Assembly: GCF_038235435.1 (NCBI RefSeq)
Contig: NZ_CP151275.1
Span: 62,001 to 126,000, forward strand
From: Niveibacterium sp. SC-1
Lineage (GTDB): Bacteria > Pseudomonadota > Gammaproteobacteria > Burkholderiales > Rhodocyclaceae
DNA: 64,000 bases
Reading direction: 5' to 3'
Part shown: piece by piece, positions 26,827 through 36,114 of the stretch
Numbering within the stretch: position 1 is the stretch's first letter
Layout: each line of letters opens with the position of its first letter
Made by a program: the position numbers and the translations under genes
Notes under the pieces: model-generated
The model's database searches: none
The model's input: the letters and a program-made list of their open reading frames with translations, nothing else
Told to the model about the DNA's origin: nothing

Positions 26827-28228
26827 GCCGGCCCTGCTCTGCGCGCTGTCCCTGCTGGCGGGTTGCGCGGTGATCCACAGCGAAACGAAACCGGTCGCGC
26901 CCGCGCCCAGCGCCTGGCGCGCCGATGCGCCCGCCGCGCCGCCGCCCGAGGTCTTCACCCAGGGCTTCTGGCAGCAGTTCGGCGACCCCGTCCTCAACGA
27001 CCTCGTGCAGGCGGCCTGGGTAGGCAATCCCGATCTGCGGATCGCCGCGGCGCGAGTGCAGGCCTATTACGCGCAGGTAACGGTCACCGGTGCCGACCGC
27101 TGGCCGCAGGCCGATCTCGCCGCCTCGGCCGGGCGCGGCAAGGGAGGCAACTACGGCGCGCGCACCAGCAACCTCTTCAGCGTCGGCGTGGAGTTGAACT
27201 GGGAGATCGATCTCTGGGGACGGCTCGCGCGCACCACCGATGCGGCGCGCGCGGATTTGCTCGCCCAGGAGGAGAGCCAGCGCGGGATCTACCTGAGCCT
27301 CGCGGCCAGCGTCGCCCAGGCTTATCTGCAGCTGCGCGCGCTCGATGCACAGCTGCTCATCAGCCAGGACACGGTGCGCCTGCGCAAACAGACCCTGGAC
27401 CTCTTCCAGCTGCGCTTCGAAGGGGGCGTCATCTCCGAGGTCGAGCTCGCCCAGGCGGAGTCCGAATACGACCAAGCACTGGCCGCGGTCCCCGACATCG
27501 AGCGGAGCATCGCCCAGACCGAGAACGCGCTCTCGCAGCTGCTTGGCCGGCCGCCGGGGACGATCCCGCGCGGCAAGGACATGGCCAGCCTCGCCGCGCC
27601 CGAGGTGCCACCCGGCCTGCCCTCGGACTTGCTGGCGCGCCGCCCTGATATCCGCGCCGCCGAGGCCTCCCTCGCCGCGGCCGACGCCCGGGTGGACGCC
27701 GCGCGCCTGGAGTACTTCCCGCGCATCAGCCTCACCGGCCTCTTCGGTTTTGCCAGTACCGACGCGAGCCAGTTGCTCGAATCGCCGGCGAGAGTCTGGA
27801 GTGGCGCCGCGGGCCTGGTGCAGCCCCTGTTCGAGGCTGGCCGCATCGGCGCCAATGTGGACATCAGCCACGCCAACCGCGAGGCCGCGATCGCCCAGTA
27901 CCAGGGCACCGTGCTGGCAGCCTTCCGCGAAACCGAAGATGCCCTGGTCGAACGGCGCAAGCGGATGGAGGAGCTCGCCGCCAAGACCCGCCGGGTGGAC
28001 GCCGTGATGCGCTACGCCGAACTCTCACGCCTGCGCTACGAGAACGGCTACACCAGCTACCTCGAAGTCATCGACGCCGATCGCACGCTCTTCTCGGTGC
28101 AGCTCGACAAGCTCTCCACCCAGGGCGCCCTGCTGAACTCGGTAGTGGTGCTCTATCGCGCGCTGGGCGGAGACTGGATGGATGCGCCGATTGCTACGGC
28201 GGCGCAGGCGCAATCCGAGCCGCGCTGA
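26819..28228 (+). CDS. Outer-membrane factor of the RND operon, NodT type
   Basis: A 469-residue lipoprotein (signal ending LLAGCAVI) of the OprM/NodT group. It has FWQQFGDPVLNDLVQAA near the start, a WEIDLWGRLARTTDAARADLLAQEE strand-helix junction, and LPSDLLARRPDIRAAEASLAAA in the second half. It forms the exit duct for the RND pump, and its start codon lies inside the pump's last codons, giving tight coupling. Together with the NodT gene at 19162 the window holds two such channels, one for each of the back-to-back operons. Confidence 0.93.
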   Translation: MRKPALLCALSLLAGCAVIHSETKPVAPAPSAWRADAPAAPPPEVFTQGFWQQFGDPVLNDLVQAAWVGNPDLRIAAARVQAYYAQVTVTGADRWPQADLAASAGRGKGGNYGARTSNLFSVGVELNWEIDLWGRLARTTDAARADLLAQEESQRGIYLSLAASVAQAYLQLRALDAQLLISQDTVRLRKQTLDLFQLRFEGGVISEVELAQAESEYDQALAAVPDIERSIAQTENALSQLLGRPPGTIPRGKDMASLAAPEVPPGLPSDLLARRPDIRAAEASLAAADARVDAARLEYFPRISLTGLFGFASTDASQLLESPARVWSGAAGLVQPLFEAGRIGANVDISHANREAAIAQYQGTVLAAFRETEDALVERRKRMEELAAKTRRVDAVMRYAELSRLRYENGYTSYLEVIDADRTLFSVQLDKLSTQGALLNSVVVLYRALGGDWMDAPIATAAQAQSEPR

Positions 28229-28243
28229 GCCGCTCGCCGCGTA

Positions 28244-28465
28244 TCAGTCCGCATCCTGCGCAGCGGGAACGAAGCGCAGGATGTCGCCCGGCTGGCAGTC
28301 CAGGTATGCGCAGATGCGTTCGAGCGTGTCGAAGCGCACGCCCTTGACCTTGCCCTGCTTGAGGAGCGAAAGGTTGGCTTCGGTGATGCCGATGTACTCG
28401 GCCAGATCCTTCGAGCGCGCCTTGCGCTCGGCCAGCATCACGTCGAGCTTGATGACGATGGGCAT
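28244..28465 (-). CDS. Small XRE-family HTH regulator (YozG-like)
   Basis: A 73-residue Cro/CI-type regulator. It starts MPIVIKLDVMLAERKARSKDL and has the helix-turn-helix AEYIGITEANLSLLKQGKVKGVRFDTLERICAYLDCQPGDIL, which is the HTH_26 consensus. The ATG overlaps the stop of the DUF2975 gene by one base (TGATG), so an earlier in-frame ATG at 28531 is not needed. Such regulators are usually encoded with a DUF2975 membrane protein, as here, and probably repress their own operon. Confidence 0.87.
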   Translation of the reverse strand: MPIVIKLDVMLAERKARSKDLAEYIGITEANLSLLKQGKVKGVRFDTLERICAYLDCQPGDILRFVPAAQDAD

Positions 28466-29013
28466 CAGACGAACTGCGCATTCTCGTCGGCGATGCGGCG
28501 TGCCTCGCTCATGACGCCGGCGATCGTCCACACCACGCCGGCCAGCAGCAGCATGCCGATCTGGTCCGAGCTCAGGCCAAGCGCGAGCTGACGCTGGCCG
28601 ACGCCGAAGTGCCAGCTCAGGACCACCGAGCAGAGCGGTTGCGCGATCAAGCCGAGCAGGCTCGCCACGAAGCTGCGGCCGGCGAAGCGTCGCAGTCCGA
28701 GCACGCAGCGCAGGCCGAAGTAGTCACCGGCGGCGAAGCCACGCAGGCAATCCGCCAGCGCCAGCAGCGCGCCGGCATAGGCCAGCGCGGGCAGGACGCC
28801 GATGCCGGCACAGAGCACGCGTTGCCAGAGTCCGATGCTGGCGACCTGCGTCTCGTTGGCATGGATGCCCACGGTCGAGATCAGCGCCGAGATCGGCCCG
28901 CCGATGACACTGCCGGCGACTACCAGGGGCCACGCCAGCGCCACCAGCAAACACAGCGGGCTGAGCACGCGGCTGATCTTGCGCACGGCGGACAGCGAGG
29001 CGATAGCGGGCAT
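28465..29013 (-). CDS. DUF2975 membrane protein
   Basis: A 182-residue inner-membrane protein with four predicted helices: near residues 15-38, 65-90, 110-135 and 150-168. The LADCLRGFAAGDYFGLRCVLGLRRFAG part (a charged loop after helix 2) and a C-terminal EARRIADENAQFV are typical of DUF2975. The family is nearly always followed by an XRE regulator overlapping its stop, as is the case here. The role is unknown; a membrane partner that controls the regulator is one inference. Confidence 0.82.
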   Translation of the reverse strand: MPAIASLSAVRKISRVLSPLCLLVALAWPLVVAGSVIGGPISALISTVGIHANETQVASIGLWQRVLCAGIGVLPALAYAGALLALADCLRGFAAGDYFGLRCVLGLRRFAGRSFVASLLGLIAQPLCSVVLSWHFGVGQRQLALGLSSDQIGMLLLAGVVWTIAGVMSEARRIADENAQFV

Positions 29014-29042
29014 GGCGGGCTCCGGGTCGGTGAGGTGGAGTG

Positions 29043-29071
29043 ATTATTCTCGTATCAAAACAAAACAGCAA
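29043..29071 (-). promoter_or_regulatory. Sigma-70 promoter of the DUF2975-HTH pair
   Basis: On the minus strand TTGCTG (29071-29066) and AATAAT (29048-29043) are separated by 17 bases in an AT-rich stretch, 30 bases before the ATG at 29013. Confidence 0.6.
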
Positions 29072-29140
29072 GAAATTATCGTTTGACAGAAAGGTTGCCC
29101 CGGATTCCAATGCGGCCTCCATCTACCCGGGAGCCCCGCC

Positions 29141-29554
29141 ATGCCGCATCCGATGTGTCGCCTGTCCGTGTTTGGTTCCGCGCTCGCGGCCGTCGTCCTC
29201 TGCCAGTCCGCAACCGCCTGGGCGGCATCGCGAACACCCAAGGGGCGGGTCAGCATCGCCCAGGTCGTCGCCTGGGTGGATACCGCTGCCAGCGACCCCG
29301 CTGCCAACGACCGGCTTGTCTCCTACGTTTCCGGCGTGGTGGAGGGCGCGCTCGCGGCGAACGCCGTCCTGCAGCGCAAGGGCCAGGCGCCCCTCCTGTG
29401 CCCGCCGCCACAGGGACAAGGCCGCATGGACGGTGCGCAGATCGTGGCCGGCATGCATACGGCGCAGCCCGATACCAAACGCTGGCCCGACACGGAGGCG
29501 ACGCCCGCACTGCTCGAGCTGTTGTTGCGCAGCTATCCGTGTCCCGCGTCCTGA
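29141..29554 (+). CDS. Exported Rap1a/Tai-like protein
   Basis: A 137-residue protein with a signal peptide (residues 1-29, ending TAWAAS). The mature part has a YVSGVVEGAL segment, then LCPPPQGQG and MDGAQIVAGMHTAQPDTKRW, closing with ALLELLLRSYPCPAS. The pattern of G-x-x-x-G near the first helix, a C-x-P, a Q-I-V helix, a basic-Trp turn and a final (F/Y)-P-C resembles the Rap1a/Tai family, which includes periplasmic immunity proteins for type VI peptidase effectors. The two Cys would form the family disulfide. No effector or secretion gene is nearby, so an immunity role is unproven. TTGACA at 29083-29088 could be its -35. Confidence 0.55.
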   Translation: MPHPMCRLSVFGSALAAVVLCQSATAWAASRTPKGRVSIAQVVAWVDTAASDPAANDRLVSYVSGVVEGALAANAVLQRKGQAPLLCPPPQGQGRMDGAQIVAGMHTAQPDTKRWPDTEATPALLELLLRSYPCPAS

Positions 29555-29705
29555 GACTTCGCCCGGGCCTGGGGCACACCAGCCCCCGCGCGCCTGCCCC
29601 GTCAGGGTGCGGGGACGAGTTGAAGGCGAGTGCGTTGGCTGTTCGCCCAAGCCTGCGATAATCCGCGTCCTCACGCCGCGGACGCGGCAGGCCCAGTGAC
29701 GCCCC

Positions 29706-32090
29706 ATGCAGCAAGACGACAACAGCAACGATCTCGACCTCTTCCCTGAAGACGAGGCCCCCCCGCCGCCGCAAGCCCCTGCCGAGCCGCCGGCCCCGCC
29801 CGCGCCGCCTTCGCTGCAGGAGCTGCCGGACGACCATCTGCCGATCGCCGCTTTCGCCGAGCGCGCCTATCTCGCCTACGCGATGAGTGTGGTGCGCGGT
29901 CGCGCGCTGCCGCAGGTGGAAGACGGGCTCAAGCCGGTGCAGCGACGCATCCTCTATGCGATGCACGAGATGCGCCTGGCCGCCGGCGCCAAGCCGGTGA
30001 AGAGCGCCCGCGTGGTGGGCGACGTGATCGGCAAGCTGCACCCGCACGGCGACAGCTCGGTCTACGACGCCGCGGTGCGCCTCGCGCAGGACTTCACCCT
30101 GCGCTACCCGCTGATCGATGGCCAGGGCAACTTCGGCTCGCGCGACGGCGACGGTGCGGCGGCGATGCGCTACACCGAAATGCGCCTGACCCCGATCGCC
30201 GAGCTGCTGCTCGGCGAGGTCGACCGCGGCACGGTGGATTTCGGTCCCAACTACGATGGCGGCTGGCAGGAGCCGCGCCTGTTGCCCGCGCGCCTGCCGG
30301 TGCTGCTGCTCAATGGCGCTTCCGGCATTGCGGTCGGCATGGCCACCGAATGCCCGCCGCACAATCTGCGCGAGGTGTCGGCGGCGACCCAGCTCCTCAT
30401 CAAGAAGCCCAGCGCTACGCTGGATGAGGTGCTGCAGGTGCTGCCCGGCCCCGACTTCCCCGGCGGCGGTCAGCTGATCTCCCCGGCCAGCGCGATCCGC
30501 GACGCCTACACCAGTGGCCGCGGCAGCCTGCGCATGCGCGCGCGCTGGCGCGTCGAGCCGCTGGCGCGCGGCGCCTGGCGGGTGATCGTGTACCAGCTGC
30601 CGCACGGGGTCTCGGCGGCCAAGGTGCTCTCCGAGATCGAGGCGGTCACCAATCCGCAGCCCAAGACCGGCAAGAAGGAAATCTCCGCCGACGAGAAGGC
30701 CAACAAGGCGCTGGTGCTGGGCCTGCTGGACACCGCGCGCGACGAATCCTCGGACAAGGAAGCCGTGCGCCTGGTCCTGGAGCCGAAGAGCCGCACCCAG
30801 GACGCAGACGAGTTCATGCGCGTGCTGCTCACGCACACCTCGCTGGAAGCCGGCGTGTCGATGAACTTCACCGTGGTCGGCCGCGACGGCCGTCCGGGCC
30901 AGAAGGGCCTGGTCGCGCTGCTGCAGGAGTGGATCGACTTCCGCTACGTCACGGTCGAGCGCCGCACGCGGCATCGTCTGGGCGAAGTGGACAGGCGTCT
31001 GCACATCCTCGAAGGCCGCGCCATCGTCTGGCTGCATATCGACGAGGTGATCCGCGTGATCCGCGAGGCCGACGAGCCCAAGGCCGAGCTGATGGCGCGC
31101 TTCAAGCTCTCCGAGCTGCAGGCCGACGACATCCTCGAGATCCGCCTGCGCCAGCTCGCCCGCCTCGAGTACATCAAGATCGAGACGGAACTGGCCGAGC
31201 TGCGCGTCGAGCGCGCCAAGCTCACCGAGCTGCTCGACGACCGCAATGCGATGACCCGCCTGATCCTCAAGGAGATCAGCGAGGACACCAAGAAGTACGG
31301 CGACGAGCGTCGCACCCTCATCGAATCCGCGCAGGCGATCGTGCCCTCCGAACTGCCGACGGTCGACGAGCCGGTCACCGTGCTGCTCTCGCGCAACGGC
31401 TTCGTCCGCAGCCGCCAGGGCCACGGCGTCGATCGCGCCGCGGTGAACTGGAAGAGCGGCGACGGCGAATTCGCGGTGATCGAGACGCGCACCGTGTGGC
31501 CCTTGCTGGTGATCGACACGCAAGGCCGCGCCTATTCCATCCGCATCGTCGATCTGCCCGGCGGGCGTGGCGACGGCGTGCCCATCACCACCCTGATCGA
31601 GTTGCAGAACGGCGCGCGCATCGCCCGGGTGCTCTCCGACGATCCGGCGCGCGAATACCTCTTCGCCAACTCCGGCAGCTACGGCTTCATCACGGCGCTG
31701 GCGGAACTGGCCGGCCGCAACCGCGCCGGCAAGGCCTTCATGACGCTGGAGGACAAGGAAGAAGTGCTGGCACCCACCCCCTGCGAGGGCGAATGGATCG
31801 CCGCGGCTTCCGCCAACGGTCGCCTGCTCTGGTTCCCGCGCGCCGAGATGAAGGTCATGGCGCGCGGTCGCGGCGTCATCGTCATGGGCCTGGACGACAA
31901 GGAAGCGCTCGCCGCCGTCGCCTGCCCGCCTGCGGATGCCGTGAAGGTCATCGGCATCGGCCGCGGCGGCAAGGAGAGCGAACTGGTGGTCAAGGGTGCC
32001 GCGCTGGCGGCTTGCCTGGGCAAGCGCGCACGCAAGGGCACGGCGCTCGCGCCCAAGGTGAAACCCAGCGCACTCACGCGCGTGGATTGA
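29706..32090 (+). CDS. parC: DNA topoisomerase IV subunit A
   Basis: A 794-residue DNA-cleaving subunit partnering ParE. The cleavage core is clear: [45 protein letters not shown], and the active-site Tyr156 in MRYTEMRL. The C-terminal half has a degenerate beta-pinwheel with motifs such as [13 protein letters not shown]. It is longer than the E. coli protein (752) mainly because of an N-terminal acidic, proline-rich extension of about 40 residues before the usual start. Absence of a clear GyrA-box (QxRGGxG) supports ParC over GyrA. It lies about 19 kb from parE rather than beside it. Confidence 0.93.
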   Translation: MQQDDNSNDLDLFPEDEAPPPPQAPAEPPAPPAPPSLQELPDDHLPIAAFAERAYLAYAMSVVRGRALPQVEDGLKPVQRRILYAMHEMRLAAGAKPVKSARVVGDVIGKLHPHGDSSVYDAAVRLAQDFTLRYPLIDGQGNFGSRDGDGAAAMRYTEMRLTPIAELLLGEVDRGTVDFGPNYDGGWQEPRLLPARLPVLLLNGASGIAVGMATECPPHNLREVSAATQLLIKKPSATLDEVLQVLPGPDFPGGGQLISPASAIRDAYTSGRGSLRMRARWRVEPLARGAWRVIVYQLPHGVSAAKVLSEIEAVTNPQPKTGKKEISADEKANKALVLGLLDTARDESSDKEAVRLVLEPKSRTQDADEFMRVLLTHTSLEAGVSMNFTVVGRDGRPGQKGLVALLQEWIDFRYVTVERRTRHRLGEVDRRLHILEGRAIVWLHIDEVIRVIREADEPKAELMARFKLSELQADDILEIRLRQLARLEYIKIETELAELRVERAKLTELLDDRNAMTRLILKEISEDTKKYGDERRTLIESAQAIVPSELPTVDEPVTVLLSRNGFVRSRQGHGVDRAAVNWKSGDGEFAVIETRTVWPLLVIDTQGRAYSIRIVDLPGGRGDGVPITTLIELQNGARIARVLSDDPAREYLFANSGSYGFITALAELAGRNRAGKAFMTLEDKEEVLAPTPCEGEWIAAASANGRLLWFPRAEMKVMARGRGVIVMGLDDKEALAAVACPPADAVKVIGIGRGGKESELVVKGAALAACLGKRARKGTALAPKVKPSALTRVD

Positions 32091-32139
32091 GCGCAGGGAA
32101 TCGGCCCTCGCGGGCCGGTCCTTCCCCACCAAGACACCC

Positions 32140-32664
32140 ATGGCCCGACTCGTACTCCTCAACGGCGCCGTCAATGCCGGCAAGAGCACCGTCGCCCGCC
32201 TGCTGCGCGAGCGTTGCCAACGGCTCGCCCACATCGAGGTCGACGACCTCACCGACTTCGCGGACTGGATGTCGCTGGAGCGCAAGGTGCCGCTGGGTCT
32301 CGTCAACGCCTGCGACGTCGCGCGCAACTTCCTCGCCGAAGGGGTGGACGTGCTGCTGACCTATCCGCTCTCGGATGCCGATTTCGCCTTCATGCGCGCC
32401 CGCCTGGGAGCGGAGATCGAACCAGTGGGCATCACGCTCTGGTGTGAGCCGGGGCGCAACCGGGAGAACCGCGGCACGCGTGTGCTCAGCGACTGGGAGC
32501 GCGAGCGCATCGGCTGGATGCACGCCAACGGCGTCGCCCGACCGGCCTTCTCGCTCTGCATCGACACGACCCGCCTCACACCCGAGGAGACCGCGGCCGC
32601 GGTGATCACGGCCAGTGGCCTGAGCCTGAAAGAAAACGGCCCGGACGAGCCGGGCCGAAGGTGA
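32140..32664 (+). CDS. P-loop kinase-like protein
   Basis: A 174-residue AAA_33/chloramphenicol-phosphotransferase-like protein. Walker A is NGAVNAGKSTVARLL (residues 8-22), followed by HIEVDDLTDFADWM where the acidic residues could hold Mg2+. A later ERERIGWMHANG segment resembles the lid of shikimate or gluconate kinase-type folds. No closer family is recognisable and the substrate is unknown. The gene follows parC by 49 bases. Its last codons and stop form the stem-loop that terminates the convergent glucanase gene. Confidence 0.65.
   Translation: MARLVLLNGAVNAGKSTVARLLRERCQRLAHIEVDDLTDFADWMSLERKVPLGLVNACDVARNFLAEGVDVLLTYPLSDADFAFMRARLGAEIEPVGITLWCEPGRNRENRGTRVLSDWERERIGWMHANGVARPAFSLCIDTTRLTPEETAAAVITASGLSLKENGPDEPGRR
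32633..32657 (-). terminator. Rho-independent terminator of the GH9 gene, inside a coding end
   Basis: CGGCCCGG (32637-32644) pairs with CCGGGCCG (32650-32657) around ACGAG. On the minus strand the stem is followed by TTTTCTTT, giving a proper terminator 69 bases past the GH9 stop. It overlaps the last nine codons of the plus-strand P-loop gene. Confidence 0.75.
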
Positions 32665-32725
32665 GGCAGAGGGGGAGCTCGAAGCTGGGGCATGACCGGC
32701 GGCGGGCGCCGGCCGTGGGTCGCGT

Positions 32726-35700
32726 TCAGCGCGGGGCGTAGGGCCAGCGCCAGGTTGATTCCGCCATGAACTCCGCCACCCACACGAGGGACGCGTTCCA
32801 GTTGATCGCGACTTCATTGGTGGCGAAATCGCGGTAGTCGTCGCTGTAGCACTTCTGCGGCCAGACTTCGCCGAAGGGTGGCACCACCGTCTTGATCGTG
32901 CCGTCGCCCGCGCTGAAGGTCACGGCCGCCGGCGTGTTGGGCGCCTGCTTGCACGCGTTGATCGTGTTCGACAGGAAGAAGCCGGTGGACGCATCGTCGT
33001 AGTCGTAGATGCCACCACTGCGGCGGTCGGCCGTCTGCCAGAAGGGCTTCACCTGCTGGCTCGGACCGCCCACCAGAATGCCGGCGGGCGCCTGCGGGAA
33101 GCGGATGTCCGCCGCCTTGGCCCAGAAGCGGTGGTGCGGATAGCGCGCCGTCTTCGTGCCGTAGCCAGTGATGTAGGAAACACCCAGCGCGTTGCGGCCC
33201 AGCAGGTAGTCCATCGCGTCGACCACGCCGTTGGCGTACTTCATGTTGCCGGTGAGATCGAAGGCCGCGCCCAGGATCATGGCGTGGCTCAGGACATCGC
33301 CGTTGCTGCCCCAGCGGTAGGCGCTGTTCTTGCGATCGGCGGTCGAGAAGCGGCTCTTGGGTTGCAGGTAGCCCTGCGAATCGCGCTCCGCGAGGAAGGC
33401 GTCGGCGGCCGCGAGGACGTTGCTGCGGGCCTGGGCGCCACTGCCCGTGGTGAACTCGCCGCCGGGATTGACGGTGAGCGCGGACAAGGTGCCGTAGGTG
33501 CCCACGCTCTGCCAGTTGGGGCCGTCCTCCCACTCGTAGCCGCGCACGAAGTAGTTCTTGTCCTTGAGCACGCTGTAGATGCCTGAGGCGGCATCGGCCA
33601 AGTCGGTGCTGGCGGCCAGCGCTGCGGTCTTGTAGCTCGCGTTGCCGGTGGCGAGGTAGAGCTCCATCGCGGCCCAGTAGCGCTCGTCCTTCAGGCGCAG
33701 ATCACCATAGATGCCGCCGCCCGAGAACATGGACGTGAGCGAACCAAAAGACCACGGATTCGGATAGCGGTCCCAGTCGTTCGAATACTCGTAGGAGAGG
33801 ATGGCGGGATTGCGTTGCGCGGCAGCGTAGGCGGCGGTCGCGGTATTGAGGCAGCGCGCGGAGAAGGCCGGGTCCAGCGTCTTCCACACGCGTGCGCACT
33901 GGGCCGCGACGGCGGCCAGGTCGAGCGTGGCGGCGGTGGTCGGGTACATCAGCACGCGCGTCTTCGTGTCCTGCGCGGGCGCGAGCGGAATGCCCGTCCA
34001 GCTGTCGTCGTGCACCGACTGGAAGGCCATGCCACTGACATCGACCAGCGAGTTCTGCACCTTCATCTTGAGTCGCTCGATGGAGGTCTCCGTTGCCGTG
34101 GTGGCAGTCGGCAAGGCGCTGCCCTTCCAGTTCTCGTCCCACACGCCATAGGCCAGGCTGGGGATGTTGGCTGCCAGCGCCTGCACGGCCTGCGCGCCGA
34201 CCGGCACGAAGGCCACCGTGTTGGCCGGCGCCTGCATGCGGAGCAGGAATTCCATCTCGTAACGGGCTTCGTCGAGCAATTCGCTCACGCCGTTCTTGTA
34301 CTGCGTGGCGGCCTGCTCCGGATAGCGCTGCGAGCCGTCGGCGAACTGGGGCTGCGCCGCGAGCGAGGCGGGATCGAGCAGACGGGTCATGCGCTCGTAG
34401 GTGTTGAGCAGGGCCCAGACGGAGACCGCGGCGTTGGTCACGTACTTGCCGTGGTCGGCCGCGTCATACCAGCCGCCGCTCACGTTCAGCGAGAAGGGGG
34501 AGTAGAGCTCCTTGCCACCCTGGGTGAAGCAGCCACCGTAGATCGGCTTTTTCAGCAGGTACATGGGCCCGTACTTCACGGTCACGGATCCTGCCCAGTT
34601 GTTGCCATGGCGGTCAGTGCCGGAGTAGCACTGCGCGACGTCGCTGGCATGCCCCGCGTCGCGCGAGAGCGAGTCGCCCAGCGTCGGGGTGCGCAGGGCC
34701 TTGATCGGGACGCCGCTGCGGCTCTGGTAGAAGTAGTTGAGTGCGGTATTCGCGAGGCCGCTGTAGCCGACACGCTCTTCCTGCCCGATGTAGATGTTGA
34801 AGCTGGGGCTGGTCGCGATGACGGTGCCCGCACTGTTGCGGACCACGATGGACATCAGCGGCGTGAGGGCATCGGCGAAGTAGCCGGTGCCGTCGGCGGC
34901 GACGCTGGAGAAGTCGATGGTGCTCACCATGTCGCCGGAATCCGGATCCAGCGTGCCCGCGCTGGCGACCCCGGACGCAAAGGGGCTGGGCGCGGTGGCA
35001 TGGCGCAATTCCCAGGTCGACCCGGCCGGCACATTGACCAGCACGGCCCGCTTGTTGCCGTTCATGAGATAGGTGAATTGATTCACCCGCACTGCCGGCG
35101 CGTTGGCCGCGGGCGCCTGCACCTTGGTGAGCGAGACGTTGGTGATGCAGGGCGCGGCTTCCGTCAGCAGGCCAAACTTGGCCAGGGCGAAACTCACCCG
35201 GGTCTGGTGCGCGAAAGTGGCGCCGGTCGCGCCGCCGACCGCGTCATTGACCGGGGTCTTGAAGGACACCGCGAATGCGCGCCGGTAGAGCCCGTTGAGC
35301 AGCACCGACTGCTGCACGTAGTAGTCGCCCGTCACGTCGTCGCGGACGGTGGCGAGCAGCGTGTTGAGCCCCGGGTAGGTGGGCGGCGTGTCCAGATCCA
35401 TGGTCTCGAAGCTCAGCCGGTACTCGGTGTTCTTCGCCAGGGCCGGGATGCCTCCCTGGCTCAGGAAGATCTCGGAGAGGCTGGACGAGGGCGCAAGACG
35501 CAGGCAGGCGAAGTTCGCCATGGGCGCGAAGCCGCCGTCGATGGTCGGCGCCGCGCGCTGGGTGACGAAATACTGGGTGCCCGCCACGCCGGTCCCGGCC
35601 CAGTTTGTCGTGTCGATACCGGTCGCGAAATCGGGCTGGCGCACCAGATTCTCAGCGGCGCCGGCGGCCGCACAGGCCATCGGCCCCGATAAGGCAAGGA

Positions 35701-35731
35701 GAAAATAAATCGCTTTACTTTTTGTCTTCAC
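32726..35731 (-). CDS. Secreted GH9 endoglucanase with N-terminal binding domain
   Basis: A 1001-residue enzyme. A signal peptide opens it (VKTKSKAIYFLLALSG, cut near GAAEN). A beta-rich domain of about 175 residues follows, of the CBM4/9 jelly-roll kind, then a CelD_N-type Ig domain starting PAVRVNQFTYL and then the GH9 (alpha/alpha)6 barrel. Catalytic marks are SGGWYDAADHGKYVTN (Asp pair: base), YPHHRFWAK (substrate His/Arg) and NEVAINWNASLVWVAEF (acid Glu). The GTG at 35731 is chosen because GAGGA lies eight bases upstream and the signal peptide then begins at once. It should cut beta-1,4-glucans outside the cell. A LacI regulator is divergent, and a terminator lies downstream. Confidence 0.92.
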   Translation of the reverse strand: MKTKSKAIYFLLALSGPMACAAAGAAENLVRQPDFATGIDTTNWAGTGVAGTQYFVTQRAAPTIDGGFAPMANFACLRLAPSSSLSEIFLSQGGIPALAKNTEYRLSFETMDLDTPPTYPGLNTLLATVRDDVTGDYYVQQSVLLNGLYRRAFAVSFKTPVNDAVGGATGATFAHQTRVSFALAKFGLLTEAAPCITNVSLTKVQAPAANAPAVRVNQFTYLMNGNKRAVLVNVPAGSTWELRHATAPSPFASGVASAGTLDPDSGDMVSTIDFSSVAADGTGYFADALTPLMSIVVRNSAGTVIATSPSFNIYIGQEERVGYSGLANTALNYFYQSRSGVPIKALRTPTLGDSLSRDAGHASDVAQCYSGTDRHGNNWAGSVTVKYGPMYLLKKPIYGGCFTQGGKELYSPFSLNVSGGWYDAADHGKYVTNAAVSVWALLNTYERMTRLLDPASLAAQPQFADGSQRYPEQAATQYKNGVSELLDEARYEMEFLLRMQAPANTVAFVPVGAQAVQALAANIPSLAYGVWDENWKGSALPTATTATETSIERLKMKVQNSLVDVSGMAFQSVHDDSWTGIPLAPAQDTKTRVLMYPTTAATLDLAAVAAQCARVWKTLDPAFSARCLNTATAAYAAAQRNPAILSYEYSNDWDRYPNPWSFGSLTSMFSGGGIYGDLRLKDERYWAAMELYLATGNASYKTAALAASTDLADAASGIYSVLKDKNYFVRGYEWEDGPNWQSVGTYGTLSALTVNPGGEFTTGSGAQARSNVLAAADAFLAERDSQGYLQPKSRFSTADRKNSAYRWGSNGDVLSHAMILGAAFDLTGNMKYANGVVDAMDYLLGRNALGVSYITGYGTKTARYPHHRFWAKAADIRFPQAPAGILVGGPSQQVKPFWQTADRRSGGIYDYDDASTGFFLSNTINACKQAPNTPAAVTFSAGDGTIKTVVPPFGEVWPQKCYSDDYRDFATNEVAINWNASLVWVAEFMAESTWRWPYAPR

Positions 35732-35910
35732 AGCGCGTCCTCGGATGGGGAATTTCAAAAGGGATTCTTGAAACCGGGGGCCTCCGACGGCGCAATCGTC
35801 TGCGGATAGACAATGTGTCAAAGGCTGGTGAGTCGGGATATTGCAGTGCGTCGGGCGGGCGTCGCCCCAAGGCTCGGATCTCGACCGGCGCGCAGCCTAG
35901 ACTGTCAGTC

Positions 35911-35932
35911 CTTGTAAACGCAAGCGGTTTAC
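35911..35932. promoter_or_regulatory. LacI-family operator candidate, glucanase side
   Basis: GTAAAC (35914-35919) and GTTTAC (35927-35932) face each other across seven bases. The left part, CTTGTAAACG (35911-35920), is the exact reverse complement of CGTTTACAAG at 36115-36124. LacI-family proteins bind such GTAAAC-type half-sites. Confidence 0.5.
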
Positions 35933-36114
35933 TATTTTCGTGCCGTGAAAGGGGAGCGGCCGCGAACTTCGCGGCCGGAGACCGTGCATGGACCGGAAGC
36001 GGCAAAGCCTTTGGGGAGGCCGCTCCGCGAGCGGTTCATGCGCGCCTGGGAGGCGTCGCGATCAAATAATCGACAAGCCCAGCGGGGTTTGACGCGGGGA
36101 AATGAGCGGCGCGA

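Noticed and set aside
22609..27027. A 1472-codon open frame on the minus strand opposite the RND adaptor, pump and NodT genes
   Set aside because: It lies opposite genes with clear family motifs. Its translation is His/Arg/Asp-rich low-complexity and has no domain, as expected from the antisense of GC-rich codons.
29250..32327. A 1025-codon open frame on the minus strand opposite parC
   Set aside because: It mirrors the parC codon pattern; no ribosome-binding site, signal or domain was seen.
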